From Archangium lansingense (lineage in GTDB: Bacteria; Myxococcota; Myxococcia; Myxococcales; Myxococcaceae): a DNA stretch of 64,000 nt. Shown here one piece after another: positions 34,550 to 42,208 of the stretch. The notes under the pieces are model-generated. The model was not told the DNA's origin, searched no databases, and saw nothing but the letters and a program-made list of their open reading frames with translations. The position numbers and the translations under genes are program-made. The stretch is from NCBI RefSeq assembly GCF_026626635.1, contig NZ_JAPNKA010000001.1, positions 7,440,001 through 7,504,000 of the forward strand. Reading direction: 5' to 3'. The first letter of the stretch is position 1. Every line of letters starts with the position of its first letter.

Positions 34550-35326
34550 GTGCGCTTCCGCCTGCCGGTGAGCGGGCTGGCGGTCCGCCTGCGGCCACCC
34601 GCCGGAGCGGAGGATCTGCTGCTCGCGGAAGCCCGGAGCTTCGACGCGCAGCTGGCGCTCGAGCTGGTGGAGCGGCTCGGGCAGCGCGCCGAGGGCGGGC
34701 CCGTGGACTGGGCGGCGCTCCCCCTCACGGATCTCGACACCGTGCTGCTGCGGCTGCGGCAGGGACTCGTGGGGGACCAGGTCCGCGCCGACGTGGTGTG
34801 CGGTCCGGCGGGGTGCGGCGCCCGCGTCGACCTCGCCTTCCGCATCCGGGACTACCTCGCCCACCACGCGCCCCGGCCCGCCGAGGGACTGGAGGCCTCC
34901 GCCGAGCCCGGGTGGTACGCGCTCCAGGGCACCGCCGTGGCGTTCCGGCTCCCGTCCGGCGGGGACCAGCTCGCCATCGCCTTCCACCCCGAGGGCGAGG
35001 AGGAGCTGGCGCGGCGCTGCATCCGGCCGGCGGGCCTCGCGCCCCCGCTGCGCGAGCAGGTGGAAGCGGCGATGGAGGCCCTCGCGCCCAACCTCTGCAG
35101 CGAGCTGGAGGGGCCGTGCCCCGAGTGCGGCGCCACGGTGCGCTCGCTGTTCGATCCCCAGCGCTACGTGCTCCAGGAACTGCGCGCCCAGGCGACACGC
35201 GTCTACGAGGAGATCCACCTGCTCGCACACAGCTACCACTGGACGGAGGAGACCATCCTCGCCCTCCCCCGCCACCGGCGTGGCCTGTACGCCGAGCACA
35301 TCCGTCAGGAGAGGTCAGGGAGCTGA
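34550..35326 (+). CDS. eCIS T4-type baseplate protein with zinc-ribbon cysteines
   Basis: A 258-residue protein resembling the T4 gp26/gp51-type baseplate family found behind the tube gene in many eCIS and contractile phages. Two cysteine pairs, CGPAGC (about residues 84-89) and CPECG (about 190-194), could bind zinc. GTG 34550 directly follows the tube stop, with the ribosome-binding site AAGGAG inside the end of the tube gene. Family assignment by pattern and position. Confidence 0.65.
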   Translation: MRFRLPVSGLAVRLRPPAGAEDLLLAEARSFDAQLALELVERLGQRAEGGPVDWAALPLTDLDTVLLRLRQGLVGDQVRADVVCGPAGCGARVDLAFRIRDYLAHHAPRPAEGLEASAEPGWYALQGTAVAFRLPSGGDQLAIAFHPEGEEELARRCIRPAGLAPPLREQVEAAMEALAPNLCSELEGPCPECGATVRSLFDPQRYVLQELRAQATRVYEEIHLLAHSYHWTEETILALPRHRRGLYAEHIRQERSGS

Positions 35327-35327
35327 T

Positions 35328-36227
35328 ATGCCACCACGCTCCTATCTCGGTGCCATCGCCCAACGCGCCCGCGCCGATGCGCCCGCGCTCCAGCCACCGC
35401 GCATGCCCGGAGACGGGGGCCTCCAGCCCCCCGTGGAGCTCCCAGTGGACGCGCCGGCCGAGGCCGCCCGGGCATTCACCCCGCCAGGCCCGGCCCCCGA
35501 GGCCCCCCTCCAGCGGACGGAGGTCGCGCCAGCCCCCGTGGCGAGGCCTCCCGCTCCCGTTGCCACCCAGGCGCCTCCCTCCCGGCCGCCAACGGCCCGC
35601 GGGCGCTCGCCTTCGTTCGAGGCACTTCCGGAGAGCCCAGCGCCCATGCACCCGGCGCGTGCGGCACCCGCTCCTTCCTCCGAGGCTCCGGAGCGGACCG
35701 GGCCCGTGCGCCCCCCTGCCTCGCCGCTCGTGTCTCCCGCCGCCCGGAGCGAGCGCCTGGAGCAGGCGTCTCCGAGCGTTCCGGCTCGTATCGAGCCCCC
35801 GGCGCCTTCCGGGGAAGCCGTCCCCATGATGGCCGCGCTGGAGACCGCGCTGCGGTGGGTCACCTCGCCCGAGCCCGCCTCGTCCCGGAGCGCCTCGTCC
35901 CGGAGCGCCTCGTCCCGGAGCGCTTCGTCCCGGAGCGCTTCGTCCCGGAGCGCTTCCATGGAGGACACGCGCCACCCGCCCCCGTTCCTGACGCCCCAGG
36001 TGACCCCGCCCTCGCCCACCGGGGAGCGCCCGGCGGTGTCCCCGACTCCCTCCAGCGCCCCGGCCTCGGAGCCGTCGCGCTCAGTCCACATCGGCTCCCT
36101 CGAGGTCCGGCTCGAACCGCCCCCGAGCACCCCCCAGCGTCCCGCTCCGGCGCCTCCGGCCGCGCCGGGCCCCCGGGCTCCACTGGCGCGCGGTTTCACC
36201 TCGTCCTTCGGCCTGAAGCAGGAGTGA
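35328..36227 (+). CDS. Proline-rich disordered eCIS protein with tandem repeat
   Basis: A 299-residue protein that is nearly all Pro, Ala, Ser and Arg and certainly disordered. A short ordered end block, SVHIGSLEVRLEPP near residue 248, followed by FTSSFGLKQE, recalls the VHIGxIEVR motif found in tail-assembly proteins. Five perfect or near-perfect 15-bp units (35881-35955) encode SSRSA repeats. Start ATG 35328 follows CAGGGAG and the stop of the preceding gene by one base. Such long linkers occur in eCIS clusters; the role may be scaffolding or tape-measure-like, which is a guess. Confidence 0.6.
   Translation: MPPRSYLGAIAQRARADAPALQPPRMPGDGGLQPPVELPVDAPAEAARAFTPPGPAPEAPLQRTEVAPAPVARPPAPVATQAPPSRPPTARGRSPSFEALPESPAPMHPARAAPAPSSEAPERTGPVRPPASPLVSPAARSERLEQASPSVPARIEPPAPSGEAVPMMAALETALRWVTSPEPASSRSASSRSASSRSASSRSASSRSASMEDTRHPPPFLTPQVTPPSPTGERPAVSPTPSSAPASEPSRSVHIGSLEVRLEPPPSTPQRPAPAPPAAPGPRAPLARGFTSSFGLKQE
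35881..35955 (+). repeat. 15-bp tandem repeat, five units
   Basis: Five head-to-tail units of cgtcccggagcgcct / cgtcccggagcgctt lie in frame in the disordered eCIS protein. The first two units end in cct and the last three in ctt; otherwise they are identical. Because the unit is a multiple of three, copy number can change without a frameshift. Confidence 0.9.
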
Positions 36228-36231
36228 GCAC

Positions 36232-36471
36232 GTGAGCGAGCTCATCATCGATCGGCTGGCCTTGAAGCTCTCCGGACTCAACGAGTCCCAGGGACGCCAA
36301 CTGGCGCGGCTCCTCTCCGAGGGGTTCGCGGCGGCCTCCCTCCCCGAGGGCGCCTCGGCCTCCACGGACAGGCTCCAGGTGGACGTGCGAGCCAGACCGG
36401 GCGAGCCGCTCGAGGCGCTGTCGGAGCGGATCGTGGCCCAGGTGTTGAGGGATTTGCAGCGGACGGTGTGA
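36232..36471 (+). CDS. Small eCIS protein of unknown function
   Basis: A 79-residue protein, starting at GTG 36232, with a helix-strand-helix look (LIIDRLALKLSGLNESQGRQ, LEALSERIVAQVLRDLQR). No family recognised. It sits between the disordered protein and the CIS-tube-like gene with gaps of 4 and 19 bp. Its conserved-looking amphipathic helices suggest a small assembly or adaptor protein. Confidence 0.6.
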   Translation: MSELIIDRLALKLSGLNESQGRQLARLLSEGFAAASLPEGASASTDRLQVDVRARPGEPLEALSERIVAQVLRDLQRTV

Positions 36472-36490
36472 ACCGGAGGGAGCCCCCGCC

Positions 36491-37207
36491 ATGCCTGGAA
36501 CGTTCATGAAGGGCGCGCTGATCGAGTTCATGCCCACCCTGCTCATCCCGCTGCCCAACGTCATCATCTTCCAGTTCAACCCCGAGACCATCCGCCACGT
36601 GTGGACGCAGCCCGAGGCCGCCGCGAGCGCGGGACAGGGGCGCAACCAGAATCCGCTCGCGGTGCGCGGCATGCCCGGCGAGTCGTTCTCCTTCTCGCTG
36701 GTGATGGACGCCAATGATCAGATCGCCGAGGGCAATCCCCTCGCCAAGGTCTCGGGCATCGCCTCGCGGCTCGCGGCGCTGGAGATGCTCCTGTACCCCA
36801 CGAGGGCCTTCGGCGGTGGGCTGCTGGGCTCGGTGTCCGTCTCCGTGTCCGCGGGGGGCATCAGCGCCTCGCTGGGTGGGTCGGCCTCCGCGGGCGTGAA
36901 GCGCGACGTGCCCCAGTCCGAGGTACCCACCGTGCTCTTCGTCTGGGGGCCGGGACGCATCGTGCCCGTGCGCGTGACGGGGCTCAGCATCGAGGAGAAG
37001 CTCTACGACGGGCTGCTCAACCCCACCCACGCCGAGGCCCAGCTCGACCTGCGCGTCCTCACTCCCGAGGAGCTCGCCCGGGTGAGCGGCCCGCTCAAGG
37101 ACGTGGCCAAGGCCGCGTACACGTACTCGCAGGTGCTCCGTCAGGGGCTCGCCGTCGCCAACCTCGCCAACTCCGTCGAATCCATCGTGGGGATGCTCCC
37201 CCTCTGA
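36491..37207 (+). CDS. Contractile injection system tube-domain protein (Afp7-like)
   Basis: A 238-residue protein with the CIS-tube/Afp7 signature near the N-terminus, VIIFQFNPETIRHVW, then SFSFSLVMDAND and, after a glycine/serine-rich insertion (GLLGSVSVSVSAGGIS), the conserved VLFVWGPGRIVPVRVTGLSI and LNPTHAEAQLDLRVLT. In Afp-type particles this protein connects the inner tube to the baseplate hub. The ordering with the LysM-like and hub genes agrees. Confidence 0.8.
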   Translation: MPGTFMKGALIEFMPTLLIPLPNVIIFQFNPETIRHVWTQPEAAASAGQGRNQNPLAVRGMPGESFSFSLVMDANDQIAEGNPLAKVSGIASRLAALEMLLYPTRAFGGGLLGSVSVSVSAGGISASLGGSASAGVKRDVPQSEVPTVLFVWGPGRIVPVRVTGLSIEEKLYDGLLNPTHAEAQLDLRVLTPEELARVSGPLKDVAKAAYTYSQVLRQGLAVANLANSVESIVGMLPL

Positions 37208-37218
37208 GGAGATGTGCC

Positions 37219-37494
37219 ATGTTCTTCCCCGGCAGCCGCTACGCGCAACAGCAGACGTACACCGTGACGAAGCCGGACGGCACCCAGGTGACGGCCGTGC
37301 GCCTGCCGCTGCCCCGCCCGGGGCGGCTGCTCGGCTTCCACCGCCGCGTCGAGGGCCAGCGGTTGGATCTGCTCGCCCACCACTTCCTCAAGGACGCCAC
37401 CGGCTTCTGGCGGCTGTGCGACGCGAGCGACACGCCGTCCCCGGATGCCCTCGCCTCGCGCGACCAGGTGGGCATCCCGGACCGGGAGCGCTGA
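37219..37494 (+). CDS. LysM/gp53-like small baseplate protein
   Basis: A 91-residue protein containing the sequence GQRLDLLAHHFLKDATGFWR, the pattern of tail protein X / gp53-type LysM-like domains in which a Trp follows a short helix (baseplate hub association). It lies between the Afp7-like and hub genes, where other eCIS carry a LysM-domain gene. Confidence 0.6.
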   Translation: MFFPGSRYAQQQTYTVTKPDGTQVTAVRLPLPRPGRLLGFHRRVEGQRLDLLAHHFLKDATGFWRLCDASDTPSPDALASRDQVGIPDRER

Positions 37495-37497
37495 GGG

Positions 37498-38622
37498 ATG
37501 GCGAGCACGTACCAGCTCCTGGTGGATGGCACCCCGGTGGAGGCCGGTCTGTACGAAGCGCTCGGCTCCATCGAGGTGGAGGAGAACGCCGAGCTGCCCG
37601 GCGCCATCCAGCTCAACCTCCCGGTGAACCGCGACGAGGCGGGAGACCTGGCCTACGTCAGCGACCCGCTCTTCAAGCCCTACGCCAACCTCGCCGTGGT
37701 GGTGGAGGTGGAGGACCGTCCCGCCGAGTGCATCTTCGATGGCTACGTGCTCTCCCACAAACTGCACCTGCAACGGGGCACGGTGGCGTCCACGCTCCAG
37801 GTGTGGGGCCAGGACGCCTCGTGGCTGATGAACCTGGAGGAGAAGGCGCGCGAGTGGGTGGACGTGACGGACGCGGCGGTGGCCAGCGCCATCTTCGGCG
37901 AGTACGGCATCCAGCCCGCGCCGGACAACGACGCGGACGACTCCGCGACCCATACGGAGAGCGGCCATACGCTGATGCAGCGGGCCACGGACATCCAGTT
38001 CCTGCGCCAGCTCGCGCGCCGGGGCGGGAAGCTGTGCCGCGTGGTGTGCACCCAGCAGGCCGGCCAGCGCACCGGCTACTTCGCCCGGCCGGACCTCTCC
38101 GCCGAGCCCGCCGTGGTGCTGCCCCTCAATGATCCGGAGCAGGAGCTGGTGACGGCGCTGGACTTCGAGTGGGACGTGAGCCGTCCGAGCGAGGTGACCA
38201 CCCGCCAGGCGCTCTTCCAGGATCCGTCCGAGGACGGAGTGAGCGGAGACACCGCGGACTCGGGGCTGGAGCCGCTCGACGAGCGAGGGCTCGCGAGCTT
38301 CGCCGGCAGGCCGATGAAGGTGATGCTGACGGCGTCCGTGGACGACGCGGGCGAGTTGCAGCAGCGCGCCCGGGCACTGCTCCGCGAGTCCGGCTTCTTC
38401 GCGCGCTGCACCGGCGAGGTGGACGTGGCCGCGCTCAAGGCCGTGCTCCGCGTGGGCACCGTGGTTCAAATCGAAGGGGCGGGCAGCCTCCACTCCGGCA
38501 AGTACCTGGTGTGGAGCGTGCGGCACACGCTCACCGCGGACTCCCACCGCATGGGCTTCGTGCTGGTCCGCAACGCGGTGGGGCCCCAGCCCTCCGGCGG
38601 CGGTGGCGGAGGGCTCTTCTGA
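37498..38622 (+). CDS. gpD-like hub protein (N-terminal half of an Afp8/VgrG)
   Basis: A 374-residue late-control-D-like hub protein: FDGYVLSHKLHLQRGTVAST and VWGQDASWLMNLEEK are typical, as are ATDIQFLRQLARRGGKL and a final glycine tail. It corresponds to the gp27-like part of Afp8/VgrG. The gp5-like OB-fold part is a separate gene starting one base after the stop, so the spike is split into two polypeptides, as in phage T4. Confidence 0.85.
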   Translation: MASTYQLLVDGTPVEAGLYEALGSIEVEENAELPGAIQLNLPVNRDEAGDLAYVSDPLFKPYANLAVVVEVEDRPAECIFDGYVLSHKLHLQRGTVASTLQVWGQDASWLMNLEEKAREWVDVTDAAVASAIFGEYGIQPAPDNDADDSATHTESGHTLMQRATDIQFLRQLARRGGKLCRVVCTQQAGQRTGYFARPDLSAEPAVVLPLNDPEQELVTALDFEWDVSRPSEVTTRQALFQDPSEDGVSGDTADSGLEPLDERGLASFAGRPMKVMLTASVDDAGELQQRARALLRESGFFARCTGEVDVAALKAVLRVGTVVQIEGAGSLHSGKYLVWSVRHTLTADSHRMGFVLVRNAVGPQPSGGGGGGLF

Positions 38623-38623
38623 C

Positions 38624-39136
38624 ATGAACGAGCAAGCCATCCTGGAGGTCCTCGAGCGGTTGCGCGGCCGGTTCTACGGCAAGTACCGGGGCGTGGTAAC
38701 GGAAGTGGAGGAAGGCGGCCGGGGCCGCATCAAGGCCAAGGTGCCGGCGGTGCTCGCCGAGCAGCAGACGGGCTGGTGCGATCCGTGCGTGCCCTATGCC
38801 GGCAAGGACGTGGGCTTCGCCTTCCTCCCCGAGCCCGGCTCCGGCGTGTGGATCGAGTTCGAGGGAGGTGACGTCTCCCATCCCATCTGGACGGGCTGTT
38901 ACTGGCGCGAGGACGAGCTGCCCTCGGACGTCGCGCCCGCGAAGAAGCTCATCCGCACCGTCAAGGGGCTCCAGCTCCTCCTCGACGATGACGGCGAGTC
39001 CATCACCCTCTCGGACGCGCAAGGCAACACCGTCACCCTGGACTCCTCGGGCATCACGCTCGTGCGCGGCGGGCAGAAGCTCGAGGTCACCGACTCGAAC
39101 GTCTCCGTCAACAGCGGCGCGCTGGAGGTGAAGTGA
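38624..39136 (+). CDS. gp5-like OB-fold spike protein
   Basis: A 170-residue protein with the gp5/VgrG OB-fold: YGKYRGVVTEVEEGGRGRIK, WCDPCVPYAGKDVGFAFLP, GSGVWIEFEGGDVSHPIW and GCYWREDELP. A short beta-helical tail follows (LLLDDDGESITLSD, GNTVTLDSSGITL). It is the spike half of the split Afp8 equivalent. ATG 38624 directly follows the hub stop; its own stop shares a base with the PAAR-like ATG. Confidence 0.88.
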   Translation: MNEQAILEVLERLRGRFYGKYRGVVTEVEEGGRGRIKAKVPAVLAEQQTGWCDPCVPYAGKDVGFAFLPEPGSGVWIEFEGGDVSHPIWTGCYWREDELPSDVAPAKKLIRTVKGLQLLLDDDGESITLSDAQGNTVTLDSSGITLVRGGQKLEVTDSNVSVNSGALEVK

Positions 39137-39465
39137 TGGGCGCGCTCCTCAATACCTCGAGCACCCTGCAGTGCCCGCACGGTGGGCAGGTGCAGGTCAT
39201 GTCGTCCAACACCCGGGCAAAGGCGGGCGGGAGCTTCCTGGTGCGCGCGTCAGACACCTTCACCATCGCCGGCTGCGTCTTCGCACCGGGAGGCGTCCCA
39301 CACCCGTGCATGAGCGTGAAGTGGGTTTCGACGGCCCTGCGAGGCACGGTGCTGGGCGACGCCCTGCTCACCATGGACAGCGTGGGGCTGTGCCTCGCGG
39401 CGGACAACGCCCCCCAGGGCACCGTGCTCATCCTCTCCACCCAGCAGCGCGCCAGCGGAACCTGA
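39136..39465 (+). CDS. PAAR-like spike tip protein (Afp10-like position)
   Basis: A 109-residue protein with CPHGGQVQVMSS at residues about 13-24, then DTFTIAGCVFAPGGVPHPCM and VGLCLAADNAPQGTVLIL, the Cys/Gly layout of PAAR-like tips encoded behind eCIS spikes. Its start overlaps the spike stop, indicating translational coupling. It would cap the spike and could carry cargo. Confidence 0.75.
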   Translation: MGALLNTSSTLQCPHGGQVQVMSSNTRAKAGGSFLVRASDTFTIAGCVFAPGGVPHPCMSVKWVSTALRGTVLGDALLTMDSVGLCLAADNAPQGTVLILSTQQRASGT

Positions 39466-39473
39466 GGCTTCCC

Positions 39474-39857
39474 ATGAAGCGAGCCGACTACGCGTTCCCC
39501 TTCCGCATCGACCCCTCCTCGCGCCAGGGCGCGCAGGCCCGGAGCTACGAGGCGCACGTCGCGCAGATGATCCGCCAGGTGCTCCTCACCAGCCCCGGCG
39601 AGCGCGCCGATCTGCCCGAGTTCGGCTGCGGCCTGCGCCGGCTCCTCTTCGCACCCAACTCCGAGCCGCTCGTGGCCTCCGTGCGGCTCCTGGTGCGCCA
39701 GTCGCTCGACCGCTGGCTGGCCGGACAGATAGAGGTCCGCGACGTGGTGGTGGCCTCGCCCCAGGACGTGCCCGAGGAGAACCAGATCCTCGTGCGCATC
39801 GAGTACGTGCTGGTGGAGACGCGCACCACTCAACAGCTGGAGGTGCGGGTGACATGA
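39474..39857 (+). CDS. gp25-like baseplate wedge protein (Afp9-like)
   Basis: A 127-residue gp25 protein: ADYAFPFRIDPSSRQGA, then IRQVLLTSPGERADLPEFGC and LRRLLFAPNSEP, which is the standard GxRxxxPxFG-type block of gp25/W family wedge proteins. It initiates sheath assembly on the baseplate. ATG 39474 is used; the stop overlaps the next gene by four bases. Confidence 0.92.
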   Translation: MKRADYAFPFRIDPSSRQGAQARSYEAHVAQMIRQVLLTSPGERADLPEFGCGLRRLLFAPNSEPLVASVRLLVRQSLDRWLAGQIEVRDVVVASPQDVPEENQILVRIEYVLVETRTTQQLEVRVT

Positions 39858-42208
39858 ACACGCCCGGAGACCGCCGCCAGGCCCTGCGCCAGAGCACGAC
39901 GCTCAACGGCATCGACTTCATCCGCGTCGACGCGACGCAGACGAAGCTCGAGGTCCATTTCCTCAACCCGGTGCCGGGCAGGAACCAGCTCCGCTCCACG
40001 GTGAAGGACCCGCGCATCAGCGGCGGGGACGCCATTCCCACCGTGCCCGTGCGGCCCATCACCGACGCGGACTGGAGCCAGAATCCGGGCGAGCCCCCGG
40101 TACTCACCTTGCGCGTGCCCGCCCCGGGGGACTTCTCGCAATACACCCTGAGCCTCGGCGGCGAGCTGCTCGATCCGTTCTTCTCTCGCGCCACGTTCTC
40201 CTTCAAGGCCAACTGCGACTCGCGGCTCGACTGCGAGCAGCCGCCCGAGGAGTGCGCGCTGGAGCTGCCTCCGCCGCCCCCCATCGACTACCTCGCCAAG
40301 GACTTCGCCAGCTTCCGCAAGGCGCTCTCCGACTTCTCCGCCCAGCGCCATCCCGAGTGGCAGGAGCGCTCGGAGGCCGACTTCGGCGTGATGTTCCTGG
40401 AGTCGCTGAGCAGCCTCGCGGACGACCTCAGCTATCTGCAGGACCGGATCGCCGCCGAGGCCTCGCTCGACACCGCCACCCAGCGCCGCAGCCTCGTGCG
40501 GCATGCCCGCCTCGTGGACTACGAGCCCCGGCCCATCATGACCGCCCAGGCCTGGCTCTGGCTCGAGGTGACGAAGAGCGGTCCCCTGCCCGCCGGCCTG
40601 CCCGTGAGCGCGCTCGGCCCGGATGGGGAGAGGATCGACTTCGAGACGGGACGGGGCCTGGCGGACACCCAGACGTATCCCGTCGACCCCCGATGGAACC
40701 CGGGCAAGCTCGAGCCGTACGCCTGGGACGACAGCGAGCGATGCCTGCCCGCTGGCGCCACGGAGCTGTGGCTCCAGGGGGACGGGCTGGGCCTGTTCGC
40801 GGAGCAGTGGCTGCTGATCGACACCGAGCCCAGGACGGGTGGCAACGAGTCCATCCGCGCGCTCGTGCGGCTCACGGAGATCCAGGAAGGGAGCGATCCC
40901 CTCTTCGGCGACACGAAGCTGACCCGCGTCTCCTGGAGGGCCGAGGACGCACTGGCTCGCGACCACGATCTCACCCGCACCCACGTCCGCGGCAACCTCG
41001 TCCCCGTGACGCAGGGCCGCCGCTTCCGCGAGTCCTTCATCGTGGAGGGAGCGCCCTCGGGAGAGCGGCAGTCGGCGCTCGTGCGCACCGGCCTCAACGG
41101 CACGCCGCAGGTCCTCTTCCCCCTGGCCCAGGCCCCGCTCGCGTGGCACCCGTCCTCGGAGGACGCCGACAGCCCCGCCCAGCCGGAGCTCTCGGTGGTC
41201 CGGCAGGACGAGGATCCTCCCGAGCCCTGGTCGTGGCAGCGGAGCCTGCTCGATGCCGGCAGCTTCGAGACGGTCTTCACGGTGGACCCCATCCGCTACC
41301 GCCCCGTGGGCCTCCGCCACCCGGACGGGACCGTCTCCATGGACTACGACGGGGACGGGGAGACGCTGCGCTTCGGGGACGGCGTCTTCGGCGAGATGCC
41401 CGACGAGGGCGCCGTCTTCGAGGTGACGTACCGGACCAGCGTGGGCGCCGCGGGCAACGTGGCCGCCGACTCCATCACCCTCGTCGACCCGAATGGTCCG
41501 CTGGGCGAGTGGGCGACGCAAGCGGGCAACCCCTTCCCAGCCGAGGGAGGCGCGGACGCCGAGAGCGCCGAGTCCGTGAGGCGGCTCGCCCCCGAGGCCT
41601 TCCGGGCCCGGCGGCTCAATGCCGTGCGCCCGGAGGACTACGACGCCGCGGCCGAGTCCCTGCCCTGGGTCCAGCGCGCCGGCACCGTCGCCCGCTACAC
41701 GGGGAGCTGGCACACCGTCTTCACCGCGGTGGACCCCCTGGGCTCCGAGGTCCTGGCCCCCGAGCAGCACCTGGAACTGGCGATCCTGCTCGGCCGGCGC
41801 CGGATCGCCGGTCACGAGGTCTACACCTCCGCGCCCCGTTACGTCTCGCTCGACCTGGAGGTGTTCGTCTGCGCCCGGCCGGAGGCCTTCCAGGGCGACG
41901 TCGAGGAGGCCGTGCTCGAGGTGCTGAGCGACAAGCGGCTCCGCAACGGAAGGACGGGCTTCTTCCACGTGGACCGCTTCAGCTTCGGCACGCCCCTGGA
42001 GCGCAGCGTGCTCGAGAAGGAGATCCAGCTCGCGCACGGCGTGGCCGGAGTCCGGGACGTCCGCTACCGCCGCAGGGGCTTCACCGCCGGGCTCGTCGCC
42101 CTGCCCGAGACGCTCACCGTGGGCACCGACGAAATCCTCCGGGTGGACAACAACCCGAGCCGGCCCGAGCGCGGCTCCATCAAGGTCATCGTCGAGGGGG
42201 GCAAATGA
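39854..42208 (+). CDS. Baseplate J-like wedge protein, first (Afp11-like)
   Basis: A 784-residue gp6/gpJ-like baseplate protein. It opens with a beta-rich arm, has IDYLAKDFASFRKALSDFSA and LSYLQDRIAAEASLDTA in the N-terminal helical part, and GDGETLRFGDGVFGEMPDEG with YRTSVGAAGNVAADSI in the J domain, then LNAVRPEDYDAAAESLPWVQ. J proteins form the inner baseplate ring. The stop overlaps the following J-like gene by four bases. Confidence 0.88.
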   Translation: MNTPGDRRQALRQSTTLNGIDFIRVDATQTKLEVHFLNPVPGRNQLRSTVKDPRISGGDAIPTVPVRPITDADWSQNPGEPPVLTLRVPAPGDFSQYTLSLGGELLDPFFSRATFSFKANCDSRLDCEQPPEECALELPPPPPIDYLAKDFASFRKALSDFSAQRHPEWQERSEADFGVMFLESLSSLADDLSYLQDRIAAEASLDTATQRRSLVRHARLVDYEPRPIMTAQAWLWLEVTKSGPLPAGLPVSALGPDGERIDFETGRGLADTQTYPVDPRWNPGKLEPYAWDDSERCLPAGATELWLQGDGLGLFAEQWLLIDTEPRTGGNESIRALVRLTEIQEGSDPLFGDTKLTRVSWRAEDALARDHDLTRTHVRGNLVPVTQGRRFRESFIVEGAPSGERQSALVRTGLNGTPQVLFPLAQAPLAWHPSSEDADSPAQPELSVVRQDEDPPEPWSWQRSLLDAGSFETVFTVDPIRYRPVGLRHPDGTVSMDYDGDGETLRFGDGVFGEMPDEGAVFEVTYRTSVGAAGNVAADSITLVDPNGPLGEWATQAGNPFPAEGGADAESAESVRRLAPEAFRARRLNAVRPEDYDAAAESLPWVQRAGTVARYTGSWHTVFTAVDPLGSEVLAPEQHLELAILLGRRRIAGHEVYTSAPRYVSLDLEVFVCARPEAFQGDVEEAVLEVLSDKRLRNGRTGFFHVDRFSFGTPLERSVLEKEIQLAHGVAGVRDVRYRRRGFTAGLVALPETLTVGTDEILRVDNNPSRPERGSIKVIVEGGK

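Noticed and set aside
39830..42037. Long - strand open frames opposite the J-like genes (39830-42037, 42064-44571, 44540-47272)
   Set aside because: These follow the codon pattern of the real + strand genes and contain no domain motifs; the + strand genes form a coherent overlapping operon.
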